A stretch of 64,000 bases of DNA from Bradyrhizobium lablabi (GCF_900141755.1 NZ_LT670844.1:4030001-4094000); one strand, 5' to 3'. Counted from the stretch's first letter, positions 39,599 to 50,730 are shown. Notes: a model not told the origin generated them from the letters alone. Numbers and translations are program-made.

Positions 39599-40431
39599 TC
39601 GGCAAGCCGTTGCCGCTGCCGGTCGGCGAACAATTTTAGCACCGCGGCTGCGGTCTCCTCGATCGATCGCCGGGTGACATCGAGCTGCGCCCAGTTGAAT
39701 TTCGCGCTTAACCGGCGCGCAAACGCGACCTCGTCCGCCACGGCTTGCCGATCGATATAGGTGTCATTGTCGCGGTCGCCCATGCTCAACAACCGGTTCT
39801 GCCGGACCTGAATGAGGCGCTCCGGGGTCGCGTGAAGGCTGACCACCAGCGGTCTTGTCAGCGTCTCCAGTTGATGCGGGATGGGAATGCCCGGCACCAG
39901 CGGCACGTTTGCGGTGCGGATGCCGCGGTTGGCGAGATAGATCGAGGTCGGCGTCTTCGAGGTGCGCGACACCCCGACCAGGATCACGTCGGCCTCTTCC
40001 AGGCCTTCGACATGCTGGCCGTCATCATGCATCATCGTGTAGTTCAAGGCATCGATACGCTTGAAATATTCCGCATTGAGCGTGTGCTGCGCGCCGACGC
40101 GCCCCGTCGTCGGTGCCCCGAGATAGGCCTGGAACAACTGCATCACCGGGCCGATGATCGAGAGGCTCGGTATGTTGATCTGCTGGCACTTTGCCTCGAG
40201 CCGGCCGACCAGATCCTTTTCCAACAGCGTGAAAAGCACGATGCCGGGCGCTTCCTCTATTTCATCCAGCACCCGGTCGAGCTGCTTCTGGCTGCGCACC
40301 AGGGGATAGACATGTTCGACCGGCGACACATTGGCGTATTGCGCAGCCACCGCGCGCGCCACCGTGATCAACGTCTCACCGGTCGAATCGGAGACCAGAT
40401 GAAGATGGAAATAGCTGCCAGTCGTGGGCAC
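39595..40431 (-). CDS. Pyruvate, water dikinase regulatory protein (DUF299)
   Basis: 278 residues. Bifunctional ADP-dependent kinase/Pi-dependent phosphorylase family that controls PEP synthase or pyruvate phosphate dikinase. [22 protein letters not shown] opens the domain; [34 protein letters not shown] contains the P-loop-like GVSRTSKT and the conserved C-terminal block. The start appears to be GTG (40429-40431). It is the gene next to the predicted oriC, equivalent in position to the first gene of the Caulobacter chromosome. Confidence 0.92.
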   Translation of the reverse strand: MPTTGSYFHLHLVSDSTGETLITVARAVAAQYANVSPVEHVYPLVRSQKQLDRVLDEIEEAPGIVLFTLLEKDLVGRLEAKCQQINIPSLSIIGPVMQLFQAYLGAPTTGRVGAQHTLNAEYFKRIDALNYTMMHDDGQHVEGLEEADVILVGVSRTSKTPTSIYLANRGIRTANVPLVPGIPIPHQLETLTRPLVVSLHATPERLIQVRQNRLLSMGDRDNDTYIDRQAVADEVAFARRLSAKFNWAQLDVTRRSIEETAAAVLKLFADRQRQRLAE

Positions 40432-40872
40432 CGTGACCCCTGTGTAACCTGTGAATCCGTGTGGAGCTTACCTGAGAGATTGGGGCCTGGGTCGGCCGAT
40501 CAGGGATAACCCGGCTTTTTCTTCACAGGCCTCGCCTTCAGGATAAGTCTCCGCACCAGCCGCAATGATAGTGGGCCTATGTGGACTTGTCTCTTCATAG
40601 ATGGCTGATGACGCCGCGCAAGCGCTTGAAGCAAGTAACGTTATTCGGATTGGCGAATAGCCGGCCGGAATTGTTGATGGATGTGAACAAGGTGAGAAAA
40701 TTTCCGGACAATTCTGCGCGGGCGCTAATCACCGCTACTTAGACTCAAACCTAAGAATCTAAAATTATTGTTTTAGAAAAGGCTTGCTTGCGGATATGTC
40801 TCACTCCCTCTTGAGATCGACGTCGCCAGAAAGATCGAACGGCGCCGTCGGCAGACGAGTGAGGCTTGCCGG
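40432..40872. other. Predicted chromosomal replication origin (oriC)
   Basis: 441 gene-free bp beside ppsR. DnaA-box-like TGTGnA or CACA sites: TGTGTAACC (40441), TGTGAATCC (40450), TGTGGAGCT (40460), TTCTTCACA (40519-40527), TGTGGACTT (40580) and TGTGAACAA (40682-40690). Near the hemJ side is an AT-rich stretch with CTTAG-N8-CTAAG (40738-40755) and TCTAAAA-N6-TTTTAGA (40758-40777), a likely unwinding element. The gene order ppsR-maf-coaE-dnaQ-secB on one side and rho-mnmE-mnmG-rsmG-parAB on the other is that of alphaproteobacterial origins. hemE, which often borders oriC, is not here. Confidence 0.6.
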
Positions 40873-41295
40873 ATGTACGAATGGATCAAGGCGTTGCATG
40901 TCATCGCGGTCATCTCCTGGATGGCGGGCATGCTCTATCTGCCGCGATTGTTCGTCTACCATTGCGAGGCGGAGGCCGGATCGAAGCAGTCCGGGACGTT
41001 CAAGGTGATGGAACGTCGCTTGCTGAAGGCGATCATCAACCCGGCGATGATCGTGACCTGGCTGGCGGGGCTCTATCTCGCCTGGGCGGGCCATTGGTTT
41101 TCCGCGCACTGGCTGCACGGTAAGCTCCTGCTGGTGGTGCTGCTATCGGGCGTCCACGGGTTTTTTGCCCGCTGCGTGAAGGATTTCGCGGCTGACCGGA
41201 ATACCAGAAGTCAGAAATTTTATCGTATTATCAATGAGGTACCGACGGTTCTGATGATCGTAATCGTGATCCTCGTGGTCGTGAAGCCGTTTTGA
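40873..41295 (+). CDS. hemJ: Protoporphyrinogen oxidase HemJ
   Basis: 140-residue membrane protein with four helices (UPF0093). MYEWIKALHVIAVISWMAGMLYLPRLFVYHCEAE contains the conserved His and the SWMAGxLYLPRLFVYH block. LLKAIINPAMIVTWLAGLYLAW and GKLLLVVLLSGVHGFF follow. It oxidises protoporphyrinogen IX to protoporphyrin IX in heme synthesis. The start at ATG 40873 lies at the edge of the predicted origin; rho follows after 260 bp. Confidence 0.93.
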   Translation: MYEWIKALHVIAVISWMAGMLYLPRLFVYHCEAEAGSKQSGTFKVMERRLLKAIINPAMIVTWLAGLYLAWAGHWFSAHWLHGKLLLVVLLSGVHGFFARCVKDFAADRNTRSQKFYRIINEVPTVLMIVIVILVVVKPF

Positions 41296-41471
41296 TAGGC
41301 AGCTTCGTCAACATCTCTCATCGTTCGGCTCCTTGCAGAAAGCCAGCTGATTTTCTATATTGTCGAAATCCCACCCCACGCAGGCGGATGTGGTTGCGTT
41401 CCGGCTTGAAGAGTTAGAGCCGGCCGCCGCATCAGGTTTGAAGCCTCTCCGGCACTTTCCTTGCTCAGACC

Positions 41472-41503
41472 TGCGGACCTTCCTTTTTTGCGTCCGCATT
41501 TTC
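41472..41503 (+). promoter_or_regulatory. Hairpin in the rho leader
   Basis: TGCGGAC (41472-41478) pairs with GTCCGCA (41492-41498) around a pyrimidine-rich 13-nt loop and is followed by TTTTCG. It lies 53 bp before the rho ATG in a C/T-rich stretch. rho is autoregulated by attenuation in other bacteria, so this may be part of such a leader. Confidence 0.45.
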
Positions 41504-41555
41504 GAAAAGCCACCTTGCAATCCCAATCCCAAAGCTACTCCACAGGACCATCCCA

Positions 41556-42821
41556 ATGCGGGAAATGAAACTTCAAGACCTCAAATCTCAAACGCCGGCC
41601 GAACTCGTTGCGTTCGCGGAGGAGAAAGGGGTCGAAAACGCCAGCACCATGCGCAAGCAAGAGCTAATGTTCGCCATTCTCAAGCAGCTTGCGATCCAGG
41701 AAATCGACATTATCGGGGAGGGCGTCGTCGAAGTCCTTTCCGACGGCTTTGGCTTCTTGCGTTCGCCGGACGCCAATTATCTGCCGGGACCAGATGACAT
41801 TTACGTCTCGCCGTCGCAGATCCGCCGTTTCGGGCTTCGTACCGGCGACACCATCGAAGGCCATATTCGCAGTCCGAAGGAAGGCGAACGCTATTTTGCC
41901 CTTCTCAAGGTCAATACGCTCAATTTCGAAGACCCGGAAAAGTCAAAGCACAAGGTCAATTTCGACAATCTGACGCCGCTGTTTCCCGATCAGCGGTTCC
42001 GGCTCGAGCTCGAAGACCCCACCAGAAAGGACCTTTCTGCAAGGGTTATCGACATTGTTGCCCCGATTGGCAAAGGCCAGCGCGCTTTGATCGTGGCCCC
42101 ACCCCGCACCGGAAAAACGGTGCTGATGCAGAACATCGCGCATTCGATCACAGCCAATCACCCCGAATGCTATCTGATCGTGCTCCTGATCGATGAGCGT
42201 CCGGAAGAAGTCACGGACATGCAGCGCTCGGTGAAGGGCGAAGTCGTCTCCTCGACCTTCGACGAGCCGGCCGTGCGCCACGTCCAGGTCGCCGAAATGG
42301 TGATCGAAAAGGCAAAACGCCTGGTCGAGCACGGTCGCGACGTCGTGATCCTCCTGGACTCGATCACGCGGCTTGGCCGCGCCTACAACACGGTCGTGCC
42401 GTCATCCGGCAAGGTGCTGACCGGCGGCGTCGACGCCAACGCGCTGCAGCGGCCAAAACGCTTCTTCGGTGCCGCCCGTAATATCGAGGAGGGCGGCTCG
42501 CTCACCATCATCGCGACCGCTCTGGTCGATACCGGCAGCCGCATGGACGAAGTGATCTTTGAAGAATTCAAAGGCACCGGCAATTCGGAGCTCATCCTCG
42601 ACCGCAAGGTTTCCGACAAGCGCACCTTCCCGGCGATCGACATCTCGCGCTCCGGCACCCGCAAGGAAGAGCTGATCACCGATCCGCAGCTCCTGAAGAA
42701 AATGTACGTGCTGCGCCGGATCCTCAACCCGATGGGCACCATGGACGCGATCGACTTCCTGCTCGACAAGTTGCGCAACACCAAGAACAACGCGGAGTTT
42801 TTCGAATCGATGAATACCTGA
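41556..42821 (+). CDS. rho: Transcription termination factor Rho
   Basis: Hexameric RNA-dependent ATPase. 421 residues without the long insertions of actinobacterial Rho. N-terminal helix bundle ([25 protein letters not shown]), cold-shock-like RNA-binding domain ([35 protein letters not shown]), P-loop [15 protein letters not shown], Walker [21 protein letters not shown] loops. The ATG at 41556 begins the conserved protein. Followed by a hairpin-T5 terminator. Confidence 0.98.
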   Translation: MREMKLQDLKSQTPAELVAFAEEKGVENASTMRKQELMFAILKQLAIQEIDIIGEGVVEVLSDGFGFLRSPDANYLPGPDDIYVSPSQIRRFGLRTGDTIEGHIRSPKEGERYFALLKVNTLNFEDPEKSKHKVNFDNLTPLFPDQRFRLELEDPTRKDLSARVIDIVAPIGKGQRALIVAPPRTGKTVLMQNIAHSITANHPECYLIVLLIDERPEEVTDMQRSVKGEVVSSTFDEPAVRHVQVAEMVIEKAKRLVEHGRDVVILLDSITRLGRAYNTVVPSSGKVLTGGVDANALQRPKRFFGAARNIEEGGSLTIIATALVDTGSRMDEVIFEEFKGTGNSELILDRKVSDKRTFPAIDISRSGTRKEELITDPQLLKKMYVLRRILNPMGTMDAIDFLLDKLRNTKNNAEFFESMNT

Positions 42822-42844
42822 GCCGGTTTGACGGTTTTGGAAGT

Positions 42845-42874
42845 GGGGCGTCCTCGCAAGGGGCGCCCCTTTTT
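42845..42874 (+). terminator. Intrinsic terminator of rho
   Basis: GGGGCG (42845-42850) and CGCCCC (42864-42869) form the stem, with TCCTCGCAAGGGG in the loop, followed by TTTTT (42870-42874). It lies 24 bp after the rho stop. The remaining 286 bp to mnmE (42875-43160) show no gene. Confidence 0.75.
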
Positions 42875-43160
42875 CATCTGCGATGTAGTGGTCCATGCTG
42901 CGGCGTATGTTGCAGTGCACATGCAGCATAGAGCGATGGGTCAGGATTTCTCGCCTAGTATTGCAAGTGTTTGAAATGGCTTTGGATTGTCTTTGGCGAA
43001 GGGTTCCATCGGGGAACCCAGACCGATTTCTGCAGCATAAAAGCTCCACGAAGGCTGCGGGATTTGTTGGACCAATTCGGGGTTGGACCACCAATCCCGT
43101 GACATTGCAGCCGGACAGGACTTGCGTTGCCTTTTCAAGGGGCTCGGAGACAAATAGGCG

Positions 43161-44489
43161 ATGCATCCACGCGAACAGACGATTTTCGCGCTGTCCTCGG
43201 GCCGGCCGCCGAGCGCCATTTCCATTGTCCGGGTATCCGGGCCTCAGGCCGGAGCGGTGCTCAGTTCGCTCGCGGGCAAGATGCCGGCGCCGCGGATGGC
43301 AACGCGAGCGCTGTTGCGCAGTGCCGAGCAGCAGCCGATCGACGATGCGGTGGTGCTGTGGTTCCCGGGACCCGCGAGCGCGACCGGCGAGGATGTCGGT
43401 GAATTTCACGTGCATGGCGGCCGCGCCGTACTCTCGGCCTTGTTCGCCGCGCTCTCGGCGTTCGAAGATGTCCGCGCCGCGGAGCCCGGCGAATTTACTC
43501 GCCGCGGCTTCGAGAACGGCAAGCTCGATCTCACCGAAGCCGAGGCGCTCGACGATCTGATCCATGCCGACACCGACCGGCAGCGCCGCCAGGCGCTGCG
43601 CCAGTTGAAAGGGCTGCTCGGCGACAAGGTGCGCGACTGGCGCGCGCAGATCATCGAGGCCTGCGCGTTGATCGAGGCCGGAATCGATTTTTCCGACGAA
43701 GGCGATGTGCCCGCGGAGTTGATCGCGCCGGCGCTGGCAAAGATCGAAACATTGCTCGGGGAAATTCAGGACGTCCTGGCGGCGCAAGGCAAGAGCGAAC
43801 GGCTGCGCGAAGGCCTCGTGGTTGCGATCGCGGGTCCGCCAAACGTCGGCAAGTCGACGCTGATCAATGCACTGGCGCGGCGCGAGGTGGCGATCGTCTC
43901 GCCGCATGCCGGCACCACGCGCGACGTCATCGAAGTTCAGCTCGATCTCGACGGCTATCCGGTGACCGTGATCGATACCGCCGGCGTTCGCGAAACCGAC
44001 GATCCCGTCGAGCAGGAAGGTGTGCGTCGGGCGCGGGCCCGCGCGGCGGAAGCGGATCTCGTGCTGTGGCTGGTCGATGCGGAGCACGAAAACCATCGGC
44101 ACGTAGGCGCGGTACCGGTGTGGACGGTGCGTAACAAGATCGATCTCGAGCCGTCCGACGGTGAGGAGCCGCCGCCAGGTGATACCGATTTCGAGATTTC
44201 CGCGAGCCGGGGCGACGGCATTCCGGAATTGATCCGAGCCCTGATTGGCTTCGCGCAGGATTATTTTGGTTCAGGCGAGGGCGGGCTGATCGGCCGCGAG
44301 CGGCAACGGGGATTGCTGCAGGATGCGGCGATTATGCTGCAACGCAGCATTGATGTCATGGGCGAAGGGGAAGAGCTTGCCGCTGAAGAGCTGCGGGCGG
44401 CGGCTGATTCGCTCGGTCGGCTGCTTGGGCGGGTCGATGTGGAGGACATCCTGGGCGCGATATTCAAGGATTTTTGTATCGGTAAGTAG
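43161..44489 (+). CDS. mnmE: tRNA modification GTPase MnmE (TrmE)
   Basis: With MnmG installs the 5-carboxymethylaminomethyl group at U34 of certain tRNAs. 442 residues. N-terminal tetrahydrofolate-binding domain ([27 protein letters not shown]), G domain with G1 [19 protein letters not shown]2 GTTRDVIE, G3 [11 protein letters not shown]4 NKID, and the C-terminal CxGK tail seen as FCIGK. 104 bp before mnmG, with a parS site between. Confidence 0.97.
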   Translation: MHPREQTIFALSSGRPPSAISIVRVSGPQAGAVLSSLAGKMPAPRMATRALLRSAEQQPIDDAVVLWFPGPASATGEDVGEFHVHGGRAVLSALFAALSAFEDVRAAEPGEFTRRGFENGKLDLTEAEALDDLIHADTDRQRRQALRQLKGLLGDKVRDWRAQIIEACALIEAGIDFSDEGDVPAELIAPALAKIETLLGEIQDVLAAQGKSERLREGLVVAIAGPPNVGKSTLINALARREVAIVSPHAGTTRDVIEVQLDLDGYPVTVIDTAGVRETDDPVEQEGVRRARARAAEADLVLWLVDAEHENHRHVGAVPVWTVRNKIDLEPSDGEEPPPGDTDFEISASRGDGIPELIRALIGFAQDYFGSGEGGLIGRERQRGLLQDAAIMLQRSIDVMGEGEELAAEELRAAADSLGRLLGRVDVEDILGAIFKDFCIGK

Positions 44490-44518
44490 TGAACAAATGC
44501 TCATTTCATGAAGCATAG

Positions 44519-44534
44519 TGTTTCACGTGAAACG
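44519..44534. other. parS site 1 (mnmE-mnmG gap)
   Basis: TGTTTCACGTGAAACG matches the ParB-binding parS consensus TGTTTCACGTGAAACA at 15 of 16 positions. It is intergenic, about 60 bp before the mnmG start. Confidence 0.9.
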
Positions 44535-44593
44535 CACCTCTTCGGCGAACTTACCACTTCCGGCTTTTAGCATCCCGCGATAAAAGTCCCGGC

Positions 44594-46489
<1,896 letters not shown>

Positions 46490-46492
46490 GGC

Positions 46493-46508
46493 TGTTTCAC
46501 GTGAAACA
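46493..46508. other. parS site 2, perfect (after mnmG)
   Basis: TGTTTCACGTGAAACA, identical to the 16-bp parS consensus, 3 bp after the mnmG stop codon. Confidence 0.95.
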
Positions 46509-46520
46509 GGACGGCTCTTC

Positions 46521-46607
46521 CGTCATTGCGAGCGCAGCGAAGCAATCTACCTTCCTGTTTCCCGGCCAAACCTGGATTGCTTCGTCGCTTCGCTCCTCGC
46601 AATGACT
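46521..46607. repeat. Palindromic intergenic repeat, CGTCATTGCGAGCGCAGCGA type, copy 1
   Basis: Left arm CGTCATTGCGAGCGCAGCGA, right arm TCGCTCCTCGCAATGAC, with GCAATC/GGATTGC inside. First of three copies (also 46763-46849 and 57947-58034). The 399-bp gap between mnmG and rsmG consists of parS sites and two of these repeats; no gene is seen. Confidence 0.78.
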
Positions 46608-46734
46608 GTGGGAGCGGATTGAACCAAAACCTCTGGATAGCGAACCCCTGCGAGATCATCTGTGGTCAAGACGTTCTAACAACCTGTCATCCTGATCCCC
46701 GCCGCCTGCACAGCTGCGACGCTCGTCCTGATCC

Positions 46735-46750
46735 CGTTTCACGTGAACAC
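46735..46750. other. Degenerate parS-like site
   Basis: CGTTTCACGTGAACAC keeps the GTTTCACGTGAA core (12 of 16 consensus positions) but has a broken right arm. It lies between the two repeats. Binding by ParB is uncertain. Confidence 0.55.
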
Positions 46751-46762
46751 GGCCAATCGTCC

Positions 46763-46849
46763 CGTCATTGCGAGCGCAGCGAAGCAATCCAGGTTACTGT
46801 CTCCCGCCAAAACTGGATTGCTTCGGTCGATTCGCTCCTCGCAATGACG
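46763..46849. repeat. Palindromic intergenic repeat, CGTCATTGCGAGCGCAGCGA type, copy 2
   Basis: Left arm CGTCATTGCGAGCGCAGCGA, right arm TCGCTCCTCGCAATGACG. Only 155 bp from copy 1 and in the same orientation. The sequence between the copies repeats part of the flank (CTCTG.GA...GCGAGATCAT at 46631-46661 and 46871-46888). Confidence 0.78.
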
Positions 46850-46888
46850 GCGGGAGTGGATTGAGCCAGAACCTCTGCGAGATCATTT

Positions 46889-47587
46889 GTGGCCAAGACG
46901 TTCGAACAAACTGCCCCAGCTTTCCTCCCCGCCGACAAAGCCACGGCTCTAGCCCTGACCCCCGTTTCACGTGAAACAGAGCAACGGCTCGATCGCTATG
47001 TCGGTCTGCTCGGGGAATGGCAGGCCAAGACCAACTTGGTCGCACCGTCAACGCTTCCTCATCTTTGGACCCGGCATATCTCCGATTCGCTCCAGCTCCC
47101 GGCACTCGCTCTGTCGGCCAGGATTTGGGTCGACCTCGGCAGCGGCGGCGGCTTTCCGGGCGTGGTGTTGGCCTGCGCGCTGGCGGAAACGCCTGGCGCG
47201 GTGGTCCATCTGATCGAGCGCAATGCCAAGAAGGCTGCCTTCCTCCGCGAGGCACTGCGCGTGACGGGCGCGCCCGGCATCGTGCACCTGGGTGACATCG
47301 GGGATATTGTGGATAGAATCACGGGCCCGGTCGATTGCGTCACTGCCCGCGCGTTGGCTCCGCTACACCAGCTCATCGGCTTCGCGGAACCGTTGATGAG
47401 AAGAGGTGCAAAAGCGCTATTTCTCAAAGGCCAAGATGTAGAGGCCGAATTGACCGAAGCCACTAAATATTGGAAGATAGAGTCGCATCTGCATTCCAGC
47501 CGCACCGGCGGACAGGGCTGGATCGTCGAGCTCGACCAGGTCGAGCGACGCAACGGGGCCGGGAAAGCAGTTGGTACTCAGGTATGA
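46889..47587 (+). CDS. rsmG: 16S rRNA (guanine(527)-N7)-methyltransferase RsmG (GidB)
   Basis: 232 residues. SAM-binding motif IWVDLGSGGGFPGVVLACALAE; the GNGRPRPTW-free conserved opening LDRYVGLLGEWQAKTNLVAPSTLPHLWTRHISDSLQL is typical. The GTG at 46889 seems to be the start. A parS lies inside codons for PVSRETEQ, explaining that peptide. The TGA overlaps the parA ATG (ATGA). Confidence 0.96.
   Translation: MAKTFEQTAPAFLPADKATALALTPVSRETEQRLDRYVGLLGEWQAKTNLVAPSTLPHLWTRHISDSLQLPALALSARIWVDLGSGGGFPGVVLACALAETPGAVVHLIERNAKKAAFLREALRVTGAPGIVHLGDIGDIVDRITGPVDCVTARALAPLHQLIGFAEPLMRRGAKALFLKGQDVEAELTEATKYWKIESHLHSSRTGGQGWIVELDQVERRNGAGKAVGTQV
46963..46978. other. parS site 3 (inside rsmG)
   Basis: CGTTTCACGTGAAACA matches parS at 15 of 16 positions and is embedded in the rsmG coding sequence, encoding VSRET. 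Confidence 0.9.
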
Positions 47588-48435
47588 CCGTAATTGATCA
47601 AATTTATCAAGAGGATAGGTCTCCCACCCCGCCGGGACATCCGCGCATCCTGGCGCTCGCCAACCAGAAGGGCGGCGTCGGCAAGACCACCACCGCGATC
47701 AATCTCGGCACGGCACTCGCCGCGATCGGCGAGCGCGTGCTGATCGTCGATCTCGATCCGCAGGGCAATGCGTCGACTGGCCTCGGCATCGATCGCCGCA
47801 GCCGCAATTGCTCGACCTATGACGTCCTGATCGGAGAGGCGCCGCTGCGCGAGGCGGTGGTCGCGACCGCGGTGCCGCGGCTGCATATCGCGGCGTCCAC
47901 GATGGATCTTTCGGGCCTCGAACTCGAACTGGGATCGACGCCCGGCCGCGCGTTCCGGCTGCGCGATGCCATCGCGGCGCTGAACACCAACGCCACGGAA
48001 GACACCGACTACACGTATGTGCTGATCGATTGCCCGCCGTCGCTCAATCTTCTGACCGTCAACGCGATGGCGGCCTCCGATGCGATCCTGGTGCCGCTCC
48101 AGTGCGAGTTCTTCGCGCTGGAAGGCCTGTCGCAATTGCTGCAGACGGTCGAGCAGGTGCGCTCGACGCTCAATCCCAATCTGTCGATCCACGGCATCGT
48201 GCTGACCATGTTCGACTCGCGCAACAATCTGTCCAACCAGGTCGTCGCCGATGTCCGGCAGTTCATGGGCAGCAAAGTCTACAACACCATGATCCCGCGC
48301 AACGTCCGCATCTCCGAGGCGCCATCCTACGGCAAGCCGGTGCTGGTCTATGATCTCAAATGCGTCGGCAGCGAGGCCTATCTCAAGCTCGCGACCGAAG
48401 TGATCCAGCGCGAGCGCGAGCTGCGCACGAATTAG
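47584..48435 (+). CDS. parA: Chromosome partitioning ATPase ParA
   Basis: 283 residues. Deviant Walker A RILALANQKGGVGKTTTAINLGTALA, then VLIVDLDPQGNASTGLGI and YVLIDCPPSLNLLTVNAMAASDAILVPLQCEFFALEGLSQLL. It moves ParB-parS complexes. The frame is open upstream but the ATG at 47584 overlapping the rsmG stop is the natural start. A repeat separates it from parB. Confidence 0.98.
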   Translation: MTVIDQIYQEDRSPTPPGHPRILALANQKGGVGKTTTAINLGTALAAIGERVLIVDLDPQGNASTGLGIDRRSRNCSTYDVLIGEAPLREAVVATAVPRLHIAASTMDLSGLELELGSTPGRAFRLRDAIAALNTNATEDTDYTYVLIDCPPSLNLLTVNAMAASDAILVPLQCEFFALEGLSQLLQTVEQVRSTLNPNLSIHGIVLTMFDSRNNLSNQVVADVRQFMGSKVYNTMIPRNVRISEAPSYGKPVLVYDLKCVGSEAYLKLATEVIQRERELRTN

Positions 48436-48444
48436 CCCACGCCA

Positions 48445-48550
48445 TGTCATTCCGGACATTCCGCGTCGCGGATTGATCCGGAATCTCGAGATGGTGAAAT
48501 GAAGCAACTTCGAGATTCCGGGTTCGTGCTTCGCGCGCCCCGGAATGACA
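48445..48550. repeat. Palindromic intergenic repeat, TGTCATTCCGG type, between parA and parB
   Basis: Left arm TGTCATTCCGGACATTCCGC, right arm GCGCGCCCCGGAATGACA, with CGGAATCTCGA/TCGAGATTCCGG arms inside. It occupies most of the 173-bp parA-parB spacer. Confidence 0.75.
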
Positions 48551-48608
48551 ATGGATGACGAGACGAAGCGAAACAGGAGTGCTGTGAGTGAATCCAAGGG
48601 AGCTGGCG

Positions 48609-49487
48609 ATGGCCGACGAAGCGCGTTCGCGGTTGGGCCGCGGTCTTGCAAGTCTGATCGGTGATGTCGGCGGCGAGGCCGCGCATATCGATCGGCCGCG
48701 TGCGCAGCGCAAGGTGCCGATCGAATTTCTAAAACCCAATCCGCGCAACCCGCGCCGCGCCTTTGCCGATGCCGAGCTCGGCGAACTCGCCGACTCGATC
48801 AAACAGCATGGCGTGATCCAGCCGATCGTGGTGCGCCCGGTGAAGGGCGCGCAGGACCGGTTTGAGATCATCGCCGGCGAGCGGCGCTGGCGCGCCTCGC
48901 AGATCGCGGGCCTGCACGAAGTGCCGATCGTCCCCGTCGATGTCACTGATAGCGACACGCTCGAGATCATGATCATCGAGAACGTGCAGCGCGAAGATCT
49001 GAATGCGATGGAAGAGGCGCAGGGCTATCACGCGCTGGCGAATGAATTCAAACGCAGCCAGGAAGACATCGCAAAAATCGTCGGCAAGAGCCGCAGCCAT
49101 GTCGCCAACATGATGCGGCTGACAAAACTGCCGGCGGAGGTGCAAGCCTATATTGCCGCGGGGCAGTTGTCGGCCGGTCACGCCCGCGCGCTGATCGGCG
49201 TGCCCGATCCGCTGGCGGCGGCAAAGCGCATCGTGGAAGAAGGCCTCAACGTGCGCCAGGCCGAGGCGCTGGCGCATGTCGAAGGCGTGCCCGAGCGCAA
49301 GCCGCAGAAGCCGCGAGGCGGCAAGACCAAGGACGCCGATACGGTCGCGCTGGAAAAGCGCGTCAGCGACGCGCTGGGGCTTGCGGTCAGCATCGATCAC
49401 CGCGACCCCGGCGGCACCGTCCACATCCGCTACCGCGACCTCGATCAACTCGATGAGGTGATAAGAAGGTTGGACGCGAAGGGTTAG
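48609..49487 (+). CDS. parB: Chromosome partitioning protein ParB
   Basis: CTP-dependent parS-binding clamp. 292 residues from ATG 48609, which is preceded by AGGGAG at good spacing; an in-frame GTG at 48588 is an alternative. RLGRGLASLIGD is the ParA-contact N-terminus; GERRWRASQIAGL (CTP-binding GERR), ENVQREDLNAMEEAQGYHAL and the helix-turn-helix SQEDIAKIVGKSRSHVANMMRLTKLP follow; the C-terminal dimer domain is complete. Confidence 0.97.
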   Translation: MADEARSRLGRGLASLIGDVGGEAAHIDRPRAQRKVPIEFLKPNPRNPRRAFADAELGELADSIKQHGVIQPIVVRPVKGAQDRFEIIAGERRWRASQIAGLHEVPIVPVDVTDSDTLEIMIIENVQREDLNAMEEAQGYHALANEFKRSQEDIAKIVGKSRSHVANMMRLTKLPAEVQAYIAAGQLSAGHARALIGVPDPLAAAKRIVEEGLNVRQAEALAHVEGVPERKPQKPRGGKTKDADTVALEKRVSDALGLAVSIDHRDPGGTVHIRYRDLDQLDEVIRRLDAKG

Positions 49488-49510
49488 GTCGCGGCGCTCG
49501 CCTTACCTTC

Positions 49511-49696
49511 ACCTCTCCCGCTTGCGGGGGAGGTCGACGCGCGGAGCGCGGCGGGTGGGGGAAATCTTTCCGCGAACTCCAGCATTCGTTATGCGGCGAC
49601 ACCCCCACCATAGCCGATGCTGCGCATCGGCGTTCTTCGATCAAGGACGGCGGCCGTAGGCCGCCTATGCCTCCCCCGCAAGGGCGGGAGAGGGAG
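49511..49696. repeat. Palindromic intergenic repeat, CTCCCCC-TTGC-GGGGGAG type (parB-holA)
   Basis: Starts ACCTCTCCCGCTTGCGGGGG, ends CCTCCCCCGCAAGGGCGGGA, with GATGCTGCGCATC and GGCGGCCGTAGGCCGCC stems in between. Same family as 26948-27126. It separates convergent parB and holA. Confidence 0.75.
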
Positions 49697-49701
49697 AAGG
49701 C

Positions 49702-50730
49702 TCACCCCCTTCGCTTCGCATTCACCGCGATCGACATCAGCGTGCGCTGCGCGATCACGGCGGCGAGCGGCGCCTGCTTGCGCATCTCGAGCGCGGCGGT
49801 CGCGAGCTGCTCGATGATCCCTGCGAGCCGCGCCACGCTGAAATTGCGTAGGGCGGTTTCGACCATCGGCTTTCGCGAAAAGTGCAGCCGCGGGAATCCG
49901 CTGTCGAGCAAGGTCGAGGCCGGCGTGCCCTCGGCGACGGCAAGCGCGGATTTGTGCAGCCACGCCGCCTGGCGCTGGGCTGAGGAAATGATCATGCCGG
50001 GATAGGTGCCTGCGACCATCGCCTTGGCGAATTCGGATTCAACCAGATCCGGCTTTCCCGCAAAGGCGCCGTCGACGATCGGATCGATCTTCAATTCGGA
50101 AGCATCCGCCACCACCGCCATCACGTCGTCGAGCGTGACCTCGCCGCCGCCATGCGCATAGAGCGCGAGTTTTCTCAGTTCGTTGCGGGAGGCCTGGCGG
50201 TCGCCGCCGAGCAGCGCGATCAGCGTGGCGCGCGCGTCCGGGGCGATACGCAAATTAGAGAGGCGTAATTCATCGTCGATCAATTTGGCAAGGTCGCGCT
50301 CGCCGTCGGGATAGCAGCCGATCGCGACCGCGGTCTTGGCGCGCTCGCAGGCCTTGCGCAGCGGCGATTCCGGCCGCAATTCGCCGGCCTCGATCACGAT
50401 GCGGCAATCTTTCAAGGGCGTCTCGGCGAGCGTATCGACGCCGCTGGCAAAGCTGCGCGAGCCGGCGCGGATACGGATGGCGCGGCGCCCGCCGAACAGC
50501 GGCACCGTCATTGCCTCGTCGACCAATCGCGACGGCTCGGCCGAAAGCTCGTCGCCATCGAGCCTCACCAGCGAAAATGGATCGTTGGGATCATCGACCG
50601 CGGAGGCCAGCAGCGCCTCGGCGCGCTCCCGCACCAGGCCGGCATCGGGACCATAGAGCAGGATGATGGGACGCCCCGGATCGGGCCGGGCGAGAAATGC
50701 GTCGATTTCTTTTCCGCGAAGCGCGACCAC
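49702..50730 (-). CDS. holA: DNA polymerase III delta subunit
   Basis: Clamp-loader wrench subunit. 342 residues. Begins MVALRGKEIDAFLARPDPGRPIILLYGPDAGLVRERAEALL; PLFGGRRAIRIRAGSR, AGELRPESPLRKACE and TLIALLGGDRQASRNELRKLALY are typical of alphaproteobacterial HolA. It lies 182 bp after lptE, with a repeat between, on the same strand: leuS-lptE-holA. Confidence 0.93.
   Translation of the reverse strand: MVALRGKEIDAFLARPDPGRPIILLYGPDAGLVRERAEALLASAVDDPNDPFSLVRLDGDELSAEPSRLVDEAMTVPLFGGRRAIRIRAGSRSFASGVDTLAETPLKDCRIVIEAGELRPESPLRKACERAKTAVAIGCYPDGERDLAKLIDDELRLSNLRIAPDARATLIALLGGDRQASRNELRKLALYAHGGGEVTLDDVMAVVADASELKIDPIVDGAFAGKPDLVESEFAKAMVAGTYPGMIISSAQRQAAWLHKSALAVAEGTPASTLLDSGFPRLHFSRKPMVETALRNFSVARLAGIIEQLATAALEMRKQAPLAAVIAQRTLMSIAVNAKRRG

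Noticed and set aside
40784..41008. A 74-codon frame overlapping the start of hemJ.
   Set aside because: It is out of frame with hemJ, which is certain, and its translation is unremarkable.
43402..43415. TTTCACGTG inside mnmE as a further parS site.
   Set aside because: Only the left half matches (AATTTCACGTGCATGG); the right arm GTGAAAC is missing.
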